Source: Elusimicrobiota bacterium (GTDB lineage: Bacteria > Elusimicrobiota > Elusimicrobia > Elusimicrobiales > UBA9959). Taken from it: a stretch of DNA of 5,580 nt. The notes beneath the pieces were generated by a model, which saw only the letters and a program-made list of their open reading frames with translations, was not told where the DNA came from and did no database searches. The stretch is from positions 1-5,580 of the forward strand of contig DAOWCC010000157.1 in assembly GCA_030639665.1 (NCBI GenBank), in the 5' to 3' direction. A program made the translations under genes and the position numbers. Of this stretch, positions 4,034-5,580 are shown one piece after another (the first letter of the stretch is position 1; the number at the start of each line of letters is the position of its first letter).

Positions 4034-5580
4034 TTAATGATTTTTTCAGCGGATTTTTTCTTTCTTCTCAATTCGGATTTAATTTGAGACATGGGAATAC
4101 GACCCTCTCTTAAGAACTGAGTATGAAAAGCTCTTAAGTCGAAATATTTTTCCTGAGCTCTTTTATAATATTTCCTCATATTTAAAATAGCATCAACGGC
4201 ATAAATATACCCCAAACTCTCCGTCGGAGTATTTGAAATCCTGATAATTTCCGCTTTGGCTTGCCCTTCGCTGAAATACAACTTATCTTGAAAAAAATTA
4301 ACAGCCTGGAGATAATCCATTCTTTTCTGATGCAGAGAAGTATCGACAAAGGCCCTTGCGCTGCGCAAAAGCTTAATATACGCTCTCATGAAATTTACCC
4401 AGTAGGATGAATAAAAACCCATCTCTCCCGCCAGCAATTCGCTATAACAAGCCCAACCGTTGATAACAAACGGTTGATTGGAAATCATTCTTATTTGTGA
4501 AGGATTCTGAGAAGCTTCATAACTTTGAAGATGAAGCCCCGGCATTAAAGAATAAGCGACAAGCAATTCAATCACGGTATAGTTAAAACTGCTTTCCATA
4601 ATTTTTTCCAAAGACGCTTTTGGAATTTTATTGGGGGGAACATTGATATAAAGTTCAGCCACTTTCATTTCATCCAAAGCAAACGGCGCCTGATAGTAAA
4701 CATACGGTTTTATGGATTTTAAAAATCCCGGCATTTGTTTTATTAATAATCTTTGCTTGGGAAATTGCACCACTTTAAATTCATCAAAATGCTGATAAGA
4801 CCGTTCCAGCTCATTTTGAAAAGCCGTTATAATATCATCCGCGCCGGGATGATCTTTGGGAAGCTTTCCCAAGACCGCTTTCCACCCTTTATCCTTATAC
4901 AAGATGGGATCTATATGCATTGCCTCGTCTTCAAATTCTTTGAGGCTTTTCTTAAAAGCTTTTTTAGAGTATTTATACATCGCGCCTGGAGTTTTATCCA
5001 TGCCATGCCAGCGCTCCAAATAAAAACCATAGGTAAAAGTTCCGATTCTAAAATCCCCATCGGCATTAGGCAATATTTCTTTTTCCAGAAAACTCTTATA
5101 CCGTTTTAATGAACCTCGAACCTTTTCCAAAGCCTGATTCAATCTATCATTCGCGAGAGGATCATAGCGCGTATACCGCCTAAAAAGCGGATGAAATTCA
5201 TGTATATTCTCTACAGCGTCATCAATTTGAATGATAGCTTCTTGGACCCATATTTTTGGAGGATGCGAAATATTACTTTCAGCCGCCATAAGAACATCCG
5301 GAAACTGCTGCATTCTTTTTAAAGCGTTTGCGGCTCTGACATTATACATGTCAAAGTCTTTTGTCAAGAGTTCGTATATTGAAAAAAGGGGTTGGAGATA
5401 ATACTGGGGCCTGTCTTTAAGTTTATCCAAATGTTCCAACTTGTAAATATCAACTTCCAGCATATGGTCTAAAAGTTCATAGTCAATTTTCAAGTCTTCA
5501 TAAAGAACATCTTTTTCAATTTTTTTGAGATTTGAACGCAGTTTTTTAAAACCCCGAAGCTGAAAGTTCATCGTTTTGGC
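4030..5580 (-). CDS. DUF885-like protein with a degraded metal site (probable pseudo-peptidase), 5'-partial
   Basis: At least 513 residues from an ATG at 5571; numbering below uses that Met. Recognition of the DUF885 (PF05960) family rests on the C-terminal half: PYVYYQAP (289-296), LYIN (307-310), PGLHLQ (344-349), NGWACYSELLAGEMGFY (371-387), RSARAFVDTSLH (403-414) and the closing FDLRAFHTQFLREGRIPM (477-494), all in family order. Family members normally carry HExxPGHHLQ, thought to bind catalytic metal, followed by EGWxxYxE. Here those read Y340-S-L-M-P-G-L346-H347 and N371-G-W, and the usual RY..PGQ reads RISNTPTE (444-451). The enzyme site is therefore lost and a binding or scaffold role is more likely. 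No signal peptide is seen, but the frame stays open through GCC AAA ACG to the window edge, no Shine-Dalgarno sequence precedes the ATG, and family members usually have more residues upstream. The true start probably lies outside. Its stop overlaps the ATPase start (ATGA), so it is the first visible gene of the transporter operon. Confidence 0.75.
   Translation of the reverse strand, partial: AKTMNFQLRGFKKLRSNLKKIEKDVLYEDLKIDYELLDHMLEVDIYKLEHLDKLKDRPQYYLQPLFSIYELLTKDFDMYNVRAANALKRMQQFPDVLMAAESNISHPPKIWVQEAIIQIDDAVENIHEFHPLFRRYTRYDPLANDRLNQALEKVRGSLKRYKSFLEKEILPNADGDFRIGTFTYGFYLERWHGMDKTPGAMYKYSKKAFKKSLKEFEDEAMHIDPILYKDKGWKAVLGKLPKDHPGADDIITAFQNELERSYQHFDEFKVVQFPKQRLLIKQMPGFLKSIKPYVYYQAPFALDEMKVAELYINVPPNKIPKASLEKIMESSFNYTVIELLVAYSLMPGLHLQSYEASQNPSQIRMISNQPFVINGWACYSELLAGEMGFYSSYWVNFMRAYIKLLRSARAFVDTSLHQKRMDYLQAVNFFQDKLYFSEGQAKAEIIRISNTPTESLGYIYAVDAILNMRKYYKRAQEKYFDLRAFHTQFLREGRIPMSQIKSELRRKKKSAEKIIK

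Noticed and set aside
4753..5109. Plus-strand open frame of 118 codons
   Set aside because: It is entirely antisense to the DUF885-like gene; its hydrophobic, Phe-rich product is what the complement of a Lys/Glu-rich gene typically gives.

Overview
The window is a compact, AT-rich bacterial segment. One minus-strand block runs from the right edge down to position 637, and one short plus-strand gene lies at 173-589. At the left edge, the first ten codons of a further minus-strand gene read MKILSLNCGS, which is the N-terminus of acetate kinase. That suggests a fermentative, acetate-forming bacterium. The lineage cannot be fixed from this sequence. The pseudopilin-like tail of the small plus-strand gene, together with an ABC ATPase / NosY-like permease / ADLW-type TPR cluster, would fit the Elusimicrobiota/Omnitrophota sphere or a similar Gram-negative-type lineage, but this is a low-confidence inference.

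Layout from left to right: (1) 1-30, start of ackA (minus strand, runs off the window). (2) 31-172, a divergent intergenic region with a 7-bp dyad at 88-107 and two perfect tandem copies of a GC-rich 15-mer at 132-161. (3) 173-589 (plus), a small membrane-anchored protein with a pseudopilin-like C-terminus but no prepilin leader. (4) 590-636, a short convergent gap holding inverted copies of the same GC-rich repeat. (5) 637-1677 (minus), a GT4-type glycosyltransferase. (6) 1678-1800, a gap with a short overlapping open frame and an 11-bp inverted repeat. (7) 1801-2538, 2538-3305, 3302-4033 and 4030-5580 (all minus): a membrane-anchored TPR protein, an ABC-2-type permease, its ATPase, and a large DUF885-like protein open at the right edge.

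The last four genes are joined by start/stop overlaps (ATGA at 4030-4033, ATGA at 3302-3305, TAATG at 2536-2540), so they are one translationally coupled operon. Transcription order is DUF885-like, ATPase, permease, TPR, with the glycosyltransferase 123 nt further on and probably in the same transcript. The ATPase and permease make a complete two-component ABC-2 transporter. The TPR protein is probably its membrane-tethered partner. The most unusual gene is the DUF885-like one: it keeps the overall fold signature, but the HExxPGHH metal site has become YSLMPGLH and the downstream EGW has become NGW. It therefore looks like a catalytically dead pseudo-peptidase coupled to a transporter.

The second unusual element is the small pseudopilin-like gene, which is enclosed by outward-facing inverted arms of a GC-rich repeat (124-143 against 606-624, and 149-159 against 628-638), as if it sits in a repeat-bounded cassette. 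No RNA gene, CRISPR array, transposase or integrase was seen.
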